Shown here in pieces: positions 8,966 through 18,038 of a DNA stretch of 64,000 nucleotides. A program made the translations under genes and the position numbers. The stretch comes from Rhodopseudomonas palustris (GTDB lineage Bacteria > Pseudomonadota > Alphaproteobacteria > Rhizobiales > Xanthobacteraceae). The notes under the pieces are model-generated. The model was not told the DNA's origin and made no database searches. It saw only the letters and a list, made by a program, of their open reading frames with translations. Location: contig NZ_CP140155.1 of NCBI RefSeq assembly GCF_034479375.1, forward strand, positions 1,116,001-1,180,000. Direction: 5' to 3'. Numbering within the stretch: the stretch's first letter is position 1; each line of letters begins with the position of its first letter.

Positions 8966-9949
8966 ATGACCGAAACTCACGTCATTCCGACTTCGGAAGA
9001 CCTGTCGCCGGCTAGCGAAACCGGCGGGGCGGACGATGGGAGCGGCTCGGCGGCGATTTCGCTGCGGCGCCTGCTGATGGTGGTCAATGGCGGGAGCCGG
9101 TCCGGCGGCGAGGCCGGGGGCATCGCGGAGTCGCGGCTGAGGGCGGCCGGTTTCGACGTGCTGAAGTCCCCGCCGGGCAAACCGGACGACCTTCAGCGCT
9201 GGATCGAAGCCCATGCCGACGGCGCCGAGGCGGTGGTGGTCGCCGGCGGCGACGGCACGCTCAATGCAGCCGCGCCCGCGCTGGTGACGACCGGATTGCC
9301 GCTCGGCATCATTCCCGCCGGCACGGCCAACGATCTCGCGCGGACGCTCTGCCTGCCGCTCGACATCGAGGCCGCTGCGGACGTGATCGCGGCCGGTCAC
9401 CGCAAGCGGATCGATCTCGGCTCGGTCAACGGCCACAAGTTCTTCAACGTCGCCAGCGTCGGACTGAGCACCGAACTCGCGCGCGAGCTGAGCGGCGAGA
9501 GCAAGCGCCGGTTCGGCCGCCTGAGCTACGCGATCACGGCAGCGAAAGTGCTGAGCCGAATGCGGCCGTTTCGCGCCGTGATCGTTTCGTCGGGCAGTTC
9601 GGTCCGGGTGAGGACTTTGCAGATCGCCGTCGGCAACGGCCGCTACTATGGCGGCGGGATGGCGGTCGAGCAGACCGCCGAGATCGACGATGCGCGTTTC
9701 GATCTGTACTCGCTCGAATTCGGCCGGCTGTGGAAGCTGCTGGCGATGGCCTATGATTTCCGCAAAGGCCGGCACGTGATGTGGCGCGAAGTCCGGGCCG
9801 AGCGCGGCGTGTCGTTTGAAATCCACACCCGCAAGCGACGTCCGATCAATGCCGATGGTGAAATCGTCACCTCCACTCCGGCCCGGTTCGAGATGCTGCC
9901 GAAGGCCGTCAGCGTGTTCGTCCCGAAAGAGACGCCCCCGCGCGACTGA
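8966..9949 (+). CDS. Diacylglycerol/lipid kinase, YegS-like
   Basis: A 327-residue cytoplasmic lipid kinase. The nucleotide-binding loop VVVAGGDGTLN (near residue 92) and the PAGTANDLART motif are diagnostic of the diacylglycerol-kinase catalytic fold, and the C-terminal lobe includes GNGRYYGGGM and INADGE. Members phosphorylate diacylglycerol, phosphatidylglycerol or similar lipids; the exact lipid is not readable. The start at ATG 8966 (MTETHVIP) is chosen because the upstream part of the frame is Arg-rich and lies in the divergent promoter region shared with mltB. It converges on the M23 peptidase gene. Confidence 0.85.
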   Translation: MTETHVIPTSEDLSPASETGGADDGSGSAAISLRRLLMVVNGGSRSGGEAGGIAESRLRAAGFDVLKSPPGKPDDLQRWIEAHADGAEAVVVAGGDGTLNAAAPALVTTGLPLGIIPAGTANDLARTLCLPLDIEAAADVIAAGHRKRIDLGSVNGHKFFNVASVGLSTELARELSGESKRRFGRLSYAITAAKVLSRMRPFRAVIVSSGSSVRVRTLQIAVGNGRYYGGGMAVEQTAEIDDARFDLYSLEFGRLWKLLAMAYDFRKGRHVMWREVRAERGVSFEIHTRKRRPINADGEIVTSTPARFEMLPKAVSVFVPKETPPRD

Positions 9950-9973
9950 GACGCGCCCGCTCACCCGGATTGT

Positions 9974-11509
9974 TCACTCCTCCGGACCCGCGCGCGCGAC
10001 TGCGGGCGGAAACGCGGCCTCCGGCACGATCTCGCTGCCACGTTCGCCGAGCAGCCGCTCATAAGCGGCGATCAGCGTGACGTAGGGGTTGACCCAGAGC
10101 CAGCCGTCCGGCGTGAACACCTGCACGTCGAAATGCAGATGGCGTGAGGTGCCGTTGGGGCGATCGAGATAGTTGCCGACCACGCCGAAGCGCTCGCCTT
10201 CATCGACGCGGCGGCCGTTGAGCACGCCGTCGGCGTCGAGCTCCCACGGATTCATGTGCATGTAGCGGAAGCGGATGTGCTCGCGGCTTGTATTGACCTG
10301 CAGCGTCACCGCCTGCTGCTTCGGCGATCGGATCAGCACGCCGTCGCGCACCGCGACTACGCCCTGCTGCTTGACGTCGCAATCGGCCTGGCCGGGCAGG
10401 CAGGCGCCGGGGCGGATGTCCTGACCCTGATGGCCGAAGCCGGTGGCGCACTGGCCGACGCCGAAGCTGCGGCTCTCGCAGAAATTGTCCCGCCACGGAT
10501 AGGCATAGGGCCCGTTGCCGCCGACAGCGGGGCGATGCCGCGCATAGGACTGCGACCGCGCATAGGCCGGCTGGTTCTCGATCGGAAACCGCATCTGCGC
10601 GTAGACGGTGAAATCGGGGCGGCCCTGCTGCTTGCGGAAGCCGGAATTGGCGATGATGTCGCCGCTAGGCCGATAGCTGAAATCCGGCGACAGCGCGGTC
10701 GGCCGCTCGGCGATCGCGGGTTCGATATCGCGGCGCGGACGATGCGGCCGGCCGCCGGCGATGCGCAGCGCCGTCAGGAAGCGCTCGGCCACCGGATAGC
10801 TTTCGCGGCAGGCGAGGCGCCTGGCTTTCGGAACCGAGTCGAGGCACTGGATCGACACCACATAGGCCACGCCGAACCGGGTGAAGGCGTAGCGCACATG
10901 GCCCTCGCGGATGAAACGGCGCAGGTCCGGATACTGCGCAGCCAGCGCCTTGACCGGCTCGCCCTTGCCGCCGAACGGATCGGCGATGTCGTAGATCAGG
11001 TTCGAGCCGGTGATCTGCACCTCGACGGGGCTGGCGAACACCCGCGGCGGCATGTCGTCGCCGGCGCCGGGCTCGAGCGCGAACACCGCGTCGTAGCCGG
11101 AGGGGCCGGCGTCGAACATCTCGACCGGACGGAAGCCGGCCTGGACGCGCAAAAGCAGCGCCTGATCCGGCTCGGCCTTCGGATCGGCGTCGAGCAGCGC
11201 GGCGACGTCGAACGGCAGCAGCACCGGCACCGCGCTGCGGCCGATGCCGGGGAAGAACCGCGCGCTGATGGCGTTGAGCCGGACCAGCGCCGGGATCCGA
11301 CGCGGATCATAGGCCCGCAGCCCGCGGCGACCGCTGAAGATGAATTCGGCGGCGACGGCGGGCCGGCCGCCCAGTTCGGAGCGCAACTGGCTCAGGGCCG
11401 CGCTCCAGTCGGTCCGCAGCGTGGTCACGGTCGGGGTGCGGAAATCGTCAGCCCGGGCCGGCGTGGCGGCGGCGAGAGCGGCGATCAGCAGCGCCGGCAG
11501 CCCGCGCAT
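9974..11509 (-). CDS. Secreted M23-family metallopeptidase
   Basis: A periplasmic LytM/M23-fold protein of about 511 residues. A signal peptide (MRGLPALLIAALAAATPARA) is followed by a long N-terminal region without a named domain, then the C-terminal peptidase domain with the zinc motifs GHQGQDI and HLHFD and the intervening YMHMNPWE. Such enzymes cut peptide crosslinks in peptidoglycan. An upstream in-frame ATG at 11581 would give 535 residues with a charged 24-residue extension; a TTG at 11548 has AGGAGG ahead of it, so the start is open. It ends 24 bases from the convergent lipid kinase. Confidence 0.8.
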   Translation of the reverse strand: MRGLPALLIAALAAATPARADDFRTPTVTTLRTDWSAALSQLRSELGGRPAVAAEFIFSGRRGLRAYDPRRIPALVRLNAISARFFPGIGRSAVPVLLPFDVAALLDADPKAEPDQALLLRVQAGFRPVEMFDAGPSGYDAVFALEPGAGDDMPPRVFASPVEVQITGSNLIYDIADPFGGKGEPVKALAAQYPDLRRFIREGHVRYAFTRFGVAYVVSIQCLDSVPKARRLACRESYPVAERFLTALRIAGGRPHRPRRDIEPAIAERPTALSPDFSYRPSGDIIANSGFRKQQGRPDFTVYAQMRFPIENQPAYARSQSYARHRPAVGGNGPYAYPWRDNFCESRSFGVGQCATGFGHQGQDIRPGACLPGQADCDVKQQGVVAVRDGVLIRSPKQQAVTLQVNTSREHIRFRYMHMNPWELDADGVLNGRRVDEGERFGVVGNYLDRPNGTSRHLHFDVQVFTPDGWLWVNPYVTLIAAYERLLGERGSEIVPEAAFPPAVARAGPEE

Positions 11510-11646
11510 GCTCCGCAGCAATGTCTGTCCGACCCACCTGGATCTCAAAACGCGACGCGCCTCCTGCAGTCCGGAGGTCATCTAACGGTGTTTTGGTCCG
11601 TCGGCCAAGCCCGGGAGGTGCGCAGGGGGCATGGCCCCGAGCCCAC

Positions 11647-11675
11647 GAAAAAGCCCGCCGGGGTGCGGCGGGCTT
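11647..11675 (-). terminator. Intrinsic terminator of efp
   Basis: Read on the minus strand, a GC stem (AAGCCCGCC pairing with GGCGGGCTT around a short loop) runs into TTTTTC. It lies 39 bases beyond the efp stop codon and before the M23 peptidase gene, so it separates the two units. Confidence 0.8.
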
Positions 11676-11713
11676 GGATCGGCTTCGAAGCGCCGTTGGT
11701 GCGTCAGTCCAGG

Positions 11714-12280
11714 TCAGTCCTTGGCGCGCTCGACATAGGAGCCGTCTTCGGTCAGAACCACGATCCGGGTGCCGACGCCGACGTGGGGCGGCACCGCGGT
11801 GCGGACGCCGTTCGACAGGATCGCCGGCTTGTAGGACGACGACGCGGTCTGGCCCTTGGTGACCGGCTCGGTCTCGACCACTTCGAGCGTGGCGCGCTGC
11901 GGCAGCGTGATCGCGACCGCGGTGGTGTCGTGCATCGACAGCTTCACCACCATGCCTTCCTGCAGATAGGGCGCGCTGTTGCCGACCACGTCCTTGGTGA
12001 CCTGAACCTGGTCGAAGGATTCCGGCTCCATGAAGTGGAAGCCTTCGCCGTCTTCATACAGGAAGCTGTAATTGCGCTCTTCGATCGTCGCCTTTTCGAC
12101 CTGGTCGGTGGTCTTGTAGCGCTCCGAGATCTTCACGCCGTCGCTGATTCGGCGCATTTCGATCTGGCTGACCGGAGTTCCCTTGCCGGGGTGGATGTTT
12201 TCGGCGGACAGGACGACGTAAAGCTTCCCATCTTGCTCGAGGACGTTGCCCTTGCGAATAGAACTGGCGATGACTCTCAA
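11714..12280 (-). CDS. efp: Elongation factor P
   Basis: Relieves ribosome stalling at polyproline stretches. The 188-residue protein has the three EF-P beta-barrel domains, and the loop NIHPGKGTP carries Lys33, the residue that is beta-lysylated in the EpmA/EpmB system. The start codon is TTG at 12280, giving [11 protein letters not shown], which matches where EF-P proteins normally begin; AGGAAATAATCC lies just upstream. An intrinsic terminator follows. The genes for its two modification enzymes, epmA and epmB, lie divergently next to it, which strongly supports beta-lysylation of this EF-P. Confidence 0.97.
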   Translation of the reverse strand: MRVIASSIRKGNVLEQDGKLYVVLSAENIHPGKGTPVSQIEMRRISDGVKISERYKTTDQVEKATIEERNYSFLYEDGEGFHFMEPESFDQVQVTKDVVGNSAPYLQEGMVVKLSMHDTTAVAITLPQRATLEVVETEPVTKGQTASSSYKPAILSNGVRTAVPPHVGVGTRIVVLTEDGSYVERAKD

Positions 12281-12420
12281 AGGATTATTTCCTGTGGTTC
12301 AGGTCCGGGCCCGATCCGGGCGTTGGCATCCGGCGGCCTGCGAAACGGTTTCGGGCCGCAACATACCCATTTGCCCCGACTATGCCAGCGTTTTGCGCTT
12401 TGCCGCGGGGGCTACTTGAG

Positions 12421-13476
12421 ATGCAAAGCCGGGTGGACGCGTCGCCGTGGTGGGATCGGGGCAGGTATCTGGACCGAAAGCCTTTTTTGCGCGCGCGAAG
12501 CGCCGTGACGCGGGCGGCGCGGGACTGGTTCGCCGCGGCGGATTTCGCCGAGGTCGAGACCGCGATCCTGCAACTGTCGCCCGGCAACGAGACTCATCTG
12601 CACGCGCCGCGTACCGAATTGCTGGGGCCCGACGGCGAGCGCCGGACACGCTTCCTGCGCACTTCGCCGGAATTCGCCTGCAAGAAACTGCTCGCCGCCG
12701 GCGAGGAGCGGATCTTCGAATTCGCCCGCGTGTTCCGCGACCGCGAGCGCGGACGGTTGCATCTGCCGGAATTCACCATGCTGGAATGGTACCGCGCCGG
12801 CGAAAGCTACGAGGCGGTGATCGCCGATTGTGTCGCGCTGATTGCGCTGGCGGCGCGGACCACGGGCGTCGGCGGCTTCGCGTTTCGCGAGCGGCGCTGC
12901 GATCCGCAGGCGGAGCACGAGATGCTGACGGTCGCCGCCGCTTTCGAGCGCTTCGCCGGGATCGATCTGCTCGCGACCATCGTCGATGGCGCGGGCGATC
13001 GCGACGCGCTGGCGCGGGCGGCTGCGGGCAAGGTGCGCATCGCGGACGATGACAATTGGTCGGATATTTTCAGCAAGGTGCTGGTGGAGCATATCGAGCC
13101 GCGGCTCGGGGAGGGACGGCTGACGGTGCTGTGCGACTATCCCGCACCGGAGGCGGCGCTGGCGCGAACCAGGACGGACGATGCGCGCGTCGCCGAGCGC
13201 TTCGAGGTCTATGCCTGCGGCGTCGAACTCGCCAACGGCTTCGGCGAACTCACCGACGCCGCCGAGCAGCGCGCGCGATTCAATGCGGCGATGGACGAGA
13301 AACAGCGCCGCTACGGCGAGCGCTATCCGCTCGACGAGGATTTCCTCGCCGCAGTGGGACAGATGCCCGAAGCCAGCGGCGTCGCACTCGGCTTCGACCG
13401 GCTGGTGATGCTGGCGGCGGGCGCGACCAGGATCGATCAGGTGGTGTGGACGCCGCCGGCGGGCGAGGCGTCATGA
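12421..13476 (+). CDS. epmA: EF-P--(R)-beta-lysine ligase (EpmA/GenX/PoxA)
   Basis: Activates (R)-beta-lysine and attaches it to EF-P. The 351-residue protein is a stand-alone class II lysyl-tRNA synthetase catalytic core without the anticodon-binding domain: motif 2 is seen as FEFARVFRDRERGRLHLPEFTMLEWYRA (in two parts: FARVFRDRERG and HLPEFTMLEWYR) and motif 3 as ASGVALGFDRLVML. ATG 12421 is preferred; an upstream ATG at 12382 is in frame and cannot be excluded. It overlaps epmB by four bases (TCATGA) and is divergent from efp with about 140 bases between starts. Confidence 0.93.
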   Translation: MQSRVDASPWWDRGRYLDRKPFLRARSAVTRAARDWFAAADFAEVETAILQLSPGNETHLHAPRTELLGPDGERRTRFLRTSPEFACKKLLAAGEERIFEFARVFRDRERGRLHLPEFTMLEWYRAGESYEAVIADCVALIALAARTTGVGGFAFRERRCDPQAEHEMLTVAAAFERFAGIDLLATIVDGAGDRDALARAAAGKVRIADDDNWSDIFSKVLVEHIEPRLGEGRLTVLCDYPAPEAALARTRTDDARVAERFEVYACGVELANGFGELTDAAEQRARFNAAMDEKQRRYGERYPLDEDFLAAVGQMPEASGVALGFDRLVMLAAGATRIDQVVWTPPAGEAS

Positions 13477-14561
13477 GCAAGGTCACCCGATTGCAAACGC
13501 CCGCCGCCGCGACGCTGCGCCAGCCGTCTGAACTGATCGCGCAGGGACTGGCGCCGGCGCAGTCGCGCGACGACCTCGAGCAGGTCGCGGCGCGCTACGC
13601 GATCGCGGTGACGCCCGATGTCGCGGCGCTGATCGATCCGAACGATCCCGACGATCCGATCGCGCGGCAATACATCCCGCGTGCCGAGGAGCTCGCGACG
13701 CTGCCGATCGAGCGCGACGACCCGATCGGCGACGCCGCGCATGCGCCGGTCGAGGGCATCGTGCATCGCCACCGCGACCGCGTGCTGCTGAAGCTGGTGC
13801 ATGTCTGCGCCGTGTATTGCCGGTTCTGTTTCCGCCGCGAGACGATCGGTCCCGGCAAGGACAACGCGCTGTCGCGCGAGGCGACCGCGGCGGCGCTCGA
13901 CTACATCCGTGCCCATCCGGAAATCTGGGAAGTGATCTTCACCGGCGGCGATCCGCTGATGCTGTCGCCGCGCAGGCTCGCCGAGATCATGGCCGAACTC
14001 GCGACGATCGATCACGTCAGGATCATCCGGTTTCACACAAGGCTGCCGGTCGCCGATCCGGCGCGGATCACGCCGGAGCTGGTGCGGGCGTTGCAGACAC
14101 CCCGGACAACCACGTGGGTGGCGCTGCACGCCAACCATCCGCGCGAACTCACCGCGGCTGCCCGCGCGGCGTGTGCGCGGCTGATCGATGCCGGCATTCC
14201 GATGGTCAGCCAGTCGGTGTTGTTGCGCGGCGTCAACGACGATTCGGAGACGCTGGAAGCGCTGATGCGCGGCTTCGTCGAATGCCGGATCAAGCCGTAT
14301 TATCTGCACCACGGCGACCTCGCGCCCGGCACCGCGCATCTGCGTACCACGCTGGCGGAAGGGCAGGCGCTGATGCGGGCGCTACGCGGCCGCGTCTCCG
14401 GCCTGTGCCAGCCGGAATACGTGCTCGACATTCCCGGCGGCTACGGCAAGGCGCCGGTCGGCCCAAACTATCTACATGGCGATGATGGAACCGGCGCGGT
14501 TTCGCGCTATCGTGTGACCGACTATTGTGGCGACGTCCATCTCTATCCGCCCGAGTCGTGA
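13473..14561 (+). CDS. epmB: EF-P-lysine 2,3-aminomutase (EpmB), radical SAM
   Basis: Converts L-alpha-lysine to (R)-beta-lysine for EpmA. The 362-residue protein has the radical-SAM cluster motif C-x3-C-x2-C at Cys112, Cys116 and Cys119 (VCAVYCRFCFRR), followed by FTGGDPLML. A PLP-binding lysine is expected in IPGGYGKAPV, as in lysine 2,3-aminomutases. The start is fixed by the ATGA overlap with epmA. Neighbourhood with efp and epmA makes the EF-P role far more likely than a catabolic aminomutase. Confidence 0.93.
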   Translation: MSKVTRLQTPAAATLRQPSELIAQGLAPAQSRDDLEQVAARYAIAVTPDVAALIDPNDPDDPIARQYIPRAEELATLPIERDDPIGDAAHAPVEGIVHRHRDRVLLKLVHVCAVYCRFCFRRETIGPGKDNALSREATAAALDYIRAHPEIWEVIFTGGDPLMLSPRRLAEIMAELATIDHVRIIRFHTRLPVADPARITPELVRALQTPRTTTWVALHANHPRELTAAARAACARLIDAGIPMVSQSVLLRGVNDDSETLEALMRGFVECRIKPYYLHHGDLAPGTAHLRTTLAEGQALMRALRGRVSGLCQPEYVLDIPGGYGKAPVGPNYLHGDDGTGAVSRYRVTDYCGDVHLYPPES

Positions 14562-14658
14562 CGAGCGACCCCGGGCCGCAACCAGAGACGGCAACCGCAA
14601 CGTTCATCAAGCGTTGTTGCTCCAGATGCAGCCCGAAGCGCAGGGCAAGGAGATCGAG

Positions 14659-15003
14659 ATGAGAAAGCTGATCATTGTGGCCACGGCCTTGACGCTCGCA
14701 GGTGGCGGCCTGGCGTTTGCGCAATCGGGCGGCGGTGCGTCCGGCGGAAGCTCCGGCGGCGCGAGTACGAGCGGCGGGATGGGGGCAGGGTCGCGCAGCG
14801 GCGGCGCGGGCGGGCTGGGTGGGCCGGCCAATCCGTCGGTGCCGCCGGCCCTGACCAATGATCAGGGCGTCACCGGGCAGGCGCCCGTCGGCCACCGGCA
14901 GCCGCGGCGCACGGACGTTCCGCCCGAGCGTTCGATCGACGAGGTCGATCCGGCCGACGCGGCGCTCGACCGCAAGATCAAGAGCATCTGCCGCGGCTGC
15001 TGA
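14659..15003 (+). CDS. Secreted Gly/Ser-rich small protein
   Basis: A 114-residue protein with a clear signal peptide (MRKLIIVATALTLAGGGLA, cleavage near FAQS) and a mature part that begins as low-complexity Gly/Ser (SGGGASGGSSGGA) and ends in a charged tail with CRGC at the very C terminus. AAGGAGATCGAG precedes the ATG at 14659, which settles the start. No domain is recognised; function unknown. It follows epmB by 97 bases. Confidence 0.7.
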   Translation: MRKLIIVATALTLAGGGLAFAQSGGGASGGSSGGASTSGGMGAGSRSGGAGGLGGPANPSVPPALTNDQGVTGQAPVGHRQPRRTDVPPERSIDEVDPADAALDRKIKSICRGC

Positions 15004-15045
15004 GCCGCGGCAATCGCCGTTACGGCGTCATGATCGCCGACGGCT

Positions 15046-15636
15046 TCATGACGCCTTGTTGCGGGCGGCGAGCGCCATCGCGATCAGCGACGTGCCGCCG
15101 AACACCAGATTGATGCCGACCAGCAGGCCGACCGCCCAGGCCGCGGTGCCGGGCCATCCCGAGATGATGATGAACGCCACGATGATGTCGAGAACGCCGG
15201 CGGCGAGCATCCAGCCCCAGCGTTCGGACAGCCGACCGCGATGCTGCAGCGCGTACATGATGGTCGCAACGCCTTCGGCCAGGAAGTAGACGCCGATCAC
15301 CAAAGTCAGGGTCAGGGTGCCCTGCACCGGCATCAGGATCAGGATCACGCCCGCGATCACCGCCAGGATCGCTGAGGCCAGCGACCACCAGAAGCCCGGC
15401 GCCTGCCGTGCCCAATAGCTGAAGGCGAGGCCGGCGATGCCGCTGACCAGAAAAAGCCAGCCCAGCAGGATCGTGATCGCGAGGCTGGCGAGCAGCGGCA
15501 GCAGGATCGCTGCGAAGCCGAACACCAGAAGCAGGATGCCTTCGATCAGATACGCCTTCCAGTGCTTGCCGATCGCCGCCTCGACCGTGGCCTGAAGCCG
15601 CTCTGGTCCGTCTGCCGGTCCGTCCGAAAGTGTCAT
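15046..15636 (-). CDS. HdeD-family (DUF308) membrane protein
   Basis: A 196-residue inner-membrane protein with about six hydrophobic helices after a short cytoplasmic N terminus, including AYLIEGILLLVFGFAAI and the family-typical LGWLFLVSGIAGL. HdeD of Escherichia coli is connected with acid resistance, but the molecular role of the family is unknown. ATG 15636 has AGGAGA seven bases upstream and is preferred over longer frames. A possible general-stress sigma-factor promoter lies upstream. Confidence 0.85.
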   Translation of the reverse strand: MTLSDGPADGPERLQATVEAAIGKHWKAYLIEGILLLVFGFAAILLPLLASLAITILLGWLFLVSGIAGLAFSYWARQAPGFWWSLASAILAVIAGVILILMPVQGTLTLTLVIGVYFLAEGVATIMYALQHRGRLSERWGWMLAAGVLDIIVAFIIISGWPGTAAWAVGLLVGINLVFGGTSLIAMALAARNKAS

Positions 15637-15679
15637 GGGAATCTCCTGTGCCGTGAACACGCGGAACATACCCCTGCGC

Positions 15680-15704
15680 AACGGACCGCGGCGCAAAATG
15701 TTCG
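15680..15704 (-). promoter_or_regulatory. Possible EcfG-type general stress promoter of the hdeD-like gene
   Basis: On the minus strand CGAAC (15704-15700) and CGTT (15683-15680) are spaced by 16 bases. The alphaproteobacterial EcfG consensus is GGAAC-N16/17-CGTT, so one base of the -35 box differs. It lies 44 bases upstream of the ATG. Based on pattern only. Confidence 0.3.
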
Positions 15705-15887
15705 CCGGTATTCCGACTTGGTGCCGCGGGGCGCGCAGGGCTGGTGCGCATTGCGGCGGGTGGTCCGAGCCCATCCAATCTCGGCTGTCGAAATTCGTCG
15801 CGAGCGCTGAGTCGCTTGCGCTGCGTCAACTTCCGCGGCGGGTTCGCCCCTATGATGATCGGCGAACGGTCTGATCAGGAAGTTGTT

Positions 15888-16088
15888 ATGGACGAACGAC
15901 GACGGCCCGGATGCACTGCATGCGGAGCGCGGACGGCGCTGGCGCGGGTGTCGCCGATCGAGAGCATCCACGAACTGCGCACCTTCGAATGCGCCCGCTG
16001 CGGCCAGGTCGACCGCTACGCCGTCAAGGCCGAACCGGACTCGTATTGGGTGCTGCTGCGTCCGCACGACAGGCCGGCGGCAGCGTAG
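15888..16088 (+). CDS. Small zinc-ribbon-like protein
   Basis: A 66-residue cytoplasmic protein with two CxxC pairs (CTAC near residue 9 and CARC near residue 36), a layout that suggests a single zinc ribbon. AGGAAG precedes the ATG at 15888. Charged at both ends, no other domain. It stands between the divergent HdeD-like gene and a histidine kinase; no function can be assigned. Confidence 0.7.
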   Translation: MDERRRPGCTACGARTALARVSPIESIHELRTFECARCGQVDRYAVKAEPDSYWVLLRPHDRPAAA

Positions 16089-16444
16089 GGACCGACATCG
16101 GCCTGCGTCGAACGCTCCTCATTCTCCGCTCACGCCGTCGCGCGGTCGCAGTAGAGATAGAGGTCAATTTCGACCACTTCTGTCGAGCGCACTTGCGCGT
16201 GCGGCAAAGCCCGCGTGCTTCCTGCTGAATTACAGCAAATCGGACCTAACCTTGCGTCGCATTGTTCACGATCGAGGAACCGACGCGGTCGAATCAGCAG
16301 CGTACGCTGCACTGCAGTCGTTAGGATGACGCAGTTGTGCGCATGGCGTGTTAGGCTGTTCCAGAGCGTCAGCCTCCGGGCTGTGACCACGCTCCTGCCG
16401 ATTCATGACTCGCACCCTGAGTCTCCGGCCCCCGAGGGCCATTC
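16089..16444. other. Intergenic region before the histidine kinase
   Basis: 356 bases with no convincing gene. It is somewhat more A+T-rich than the flanking genes and should hold the kinase promoter, but I found no promoter or operator I would defend. Confidence 0.5.
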
Positions 16445-17497
16445 ATGCCAGAGACCCCGACCGTGTATTTCGAGGCGGCGAGCACGCTCGCCGTCGTGGT
16501 GGCGTCGAACGAACCGCTGCTGTTCCTGTCCGAAGACCAGAAGGTCATTGCTGCGAGCGCATCGTTCTGCCGCGCGTTTGAAATCGATCCCGCGACCGTT
16601 CCCGGCAAACGCCTCAGCGAACTCGGCAACGGCGAATGGGACATGCCCAAGCTCGCCTCGCTGCTGAGGGCGACCGCTTCGGGAAGCGCGCAGATCGAAG
16701 CCTACGAAATCGATCTGCGCAGGCCGAAACTGAATGCACGAAACCTGGTCGTCAACGCCCGGATGCTCGATGACGGCGTCAAGGATCGCGTCCGGCTCCT
16801 GGTGGCGGTGACCGATGTCACCGACGCGCGCGCCGAATCCCGATTGAAGGATGATCTCGTCCGCGAAAAGGCGATCCTGCTGCAGGAAGTCCAGCATCGC
16901 GTCGCCAACAGCCTGCAGATCATCGCGAGCGTTCTGATGCAGAGCGCGCGTCGGATCCAGTCGGAAGAAGCGCGCGGGCATCTCCACAGCGCCCATCACC
17001 GGGTGATGTCGATCGCGGCCCTGCAACGCCAACTCTCGACCTCCACCGGTGAAACCGTCGAACTCCGAACCTATTTCACTCAGCTTTCGCAAAGCCTGGG
17101 TGCATCGATGATCGACGACCCGGGCCGCCTCTCCATCGTCGTGAGAGCTGACGACAGCACCGTGGCTGCGGACACGTCGGTGAGCCTGGGTCTGATCGTC
17201 ACCGAACTCGTGATCAACGCCCTCAAGCACGCCTTCCGTGATCGGCTCACCGGCACGATCGTGATCGACTACCGCTCGTCGGGCAAAGATTGGACGCTTT
17301 CGGTCGCCGACGACGGGGTCGGGATGCCTGTCGGGAGCGAAGCGCCGAAGCCCGGCCTCGGCACCGGAATTGTCGACGCGCTCGCCAAGAATTTGCTGGC
17401 GACGATCGAGCTGAGCGATGCGGGCCCCGGCACCGTCGTGACAATCAGCCATCGGGAAGACGCCGATAGCGAAAACAGCCGTTCGACCGCGGCATAG
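16445..17497 (+). CDS. HisKA_2-type sensor histidine kinase with PAS-like domain
   Basis: A soluble 350-residue kinase. Residues about 10-130 look like a PAS sensor domain (FLSEDQKVIAASASFCRAF). The dimerisation/phosphoacceptor block is LLQEVQHRVANSLQ with His151, characteristic of the HisKA_2 family rather than classical HisKA. The ATPase part has the N box LIVTELVINALKHAF and the G box DDGVGMP. No membrane segments are seen, so the signal should be cytoplasmic. A receiver-only protein follows 22 bases later and is the likely partner. In alphaproteobacteria such kinases often feed light, redox or general-stress pathways; here that is inference. Confidence 0.88.
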   Translation: MPETPTVYFEAASTLAVVVASNEPLLFLSEDQKVIAASASFCRAFEIDPATVPGKRLSELGNGEWDMPKLASLLRATASGSAQIEAYEIDLRRPKLNARNLVVNARMLDDGVKDRVRLLVAVTDVTDARAESRLKDDLVREKAILLQEVQHRVANSLQIIASVLMQSARRIQSEEARGHLHSAHHRVMSIAALQRQLSTSTGETVELRTYFTQLSQSLGASMIDDPGRLSIVVRADDSTVAADTSVSLGLIVTELVINALKHAFRDRLTGTIVIDYRSSGKDWTLSVADDGVGMPVGSEAPKPGLGTGIVDALAKNLLATIELSDAGPGTVVTISHREDADSENSRSTAA

Positions 17498-17519
17498 GAT
17501 CTCAATTGGCTTCAGATCA

Positions 17520-17933
17520 ATGGACCAACAACGCAGCGCCCAACCACCCGAGTGGCAGATGAAGAACGGCAAGGCCGTCGTCCTCGTGGTCGAAGACAAC
17601 ACCGTCATTCGGATGGGGGCCGTCGATCTGGTGCTGTCGGCCGGCTACGAAGCGCTGGAAGCGCACGATGCGGACGCCGCAATTCGCATTCTCGAATCGC
17701 GCGACGACATCGACCTGGTTTTCACCGACGTTCAGATGCCGGGTACGATGGACGGCATCAAGCTGTCGTACTACATCCGCGATCGATGGCCGCCGGTGAA
17801 ACTGATCGTCGCGTCCGGCGACGCCATCCTCGAAGAGAGCAGCCTGCCCACCGGGAGCCGATTCTTTTCGAAGCCCTACGATGAGCACACGATCACGGAC
17901 GCCATGGCCCGCCTGCTGGCGAGTGATAACTGA
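17520..17933 (+). CDS. Single-domain response regulator
   Basis: 137 residues consisting of one receiver domain without an output domain. The acidic pocket Glu25-Asp26 (VVEDN), phospho-acceptor Asp70 (VFTDVQMPG), Ser99 (VASGD) and Lys118 (FSKPY) are all present, so it should be phosphorylated. It lies 22 bases downstream of the HisKA_2 kinase, most likely in one operon. Without a DNA-binding domain it must act by protein contact or as a phosphate shuttle. Confidence 0.9.
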   Translation: MDQQRSAQPPEWQMKNGKAVVLVVEDNTVIRMGAVDLVLSAGYEALEAHDADAAIRILESRDDIDLVFTDVQMPGTMDGIKLSYYIRDRWPPVKLIVASGDAILEESSLPTGSRFFSKPYDEHTITDAMARLLASDN

Positions 17934-18038
17934 GCGACTGCCGGGCCGATCCGCATACGACCGACGAGGCGCGACGTCTTGCGCGATCGGCGATGCCCGC
18001 GATGGCATCGGTTCAGATGAGCCGACTTCAAGCCGCGG

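Noticed and set aside
16270-16300. GGAAC..CGT as an EcfG promoter for the histidine kinase
   Set aside because: The spacer is about 20 bases, too long for EcfG, and the -10 box is incomplete.
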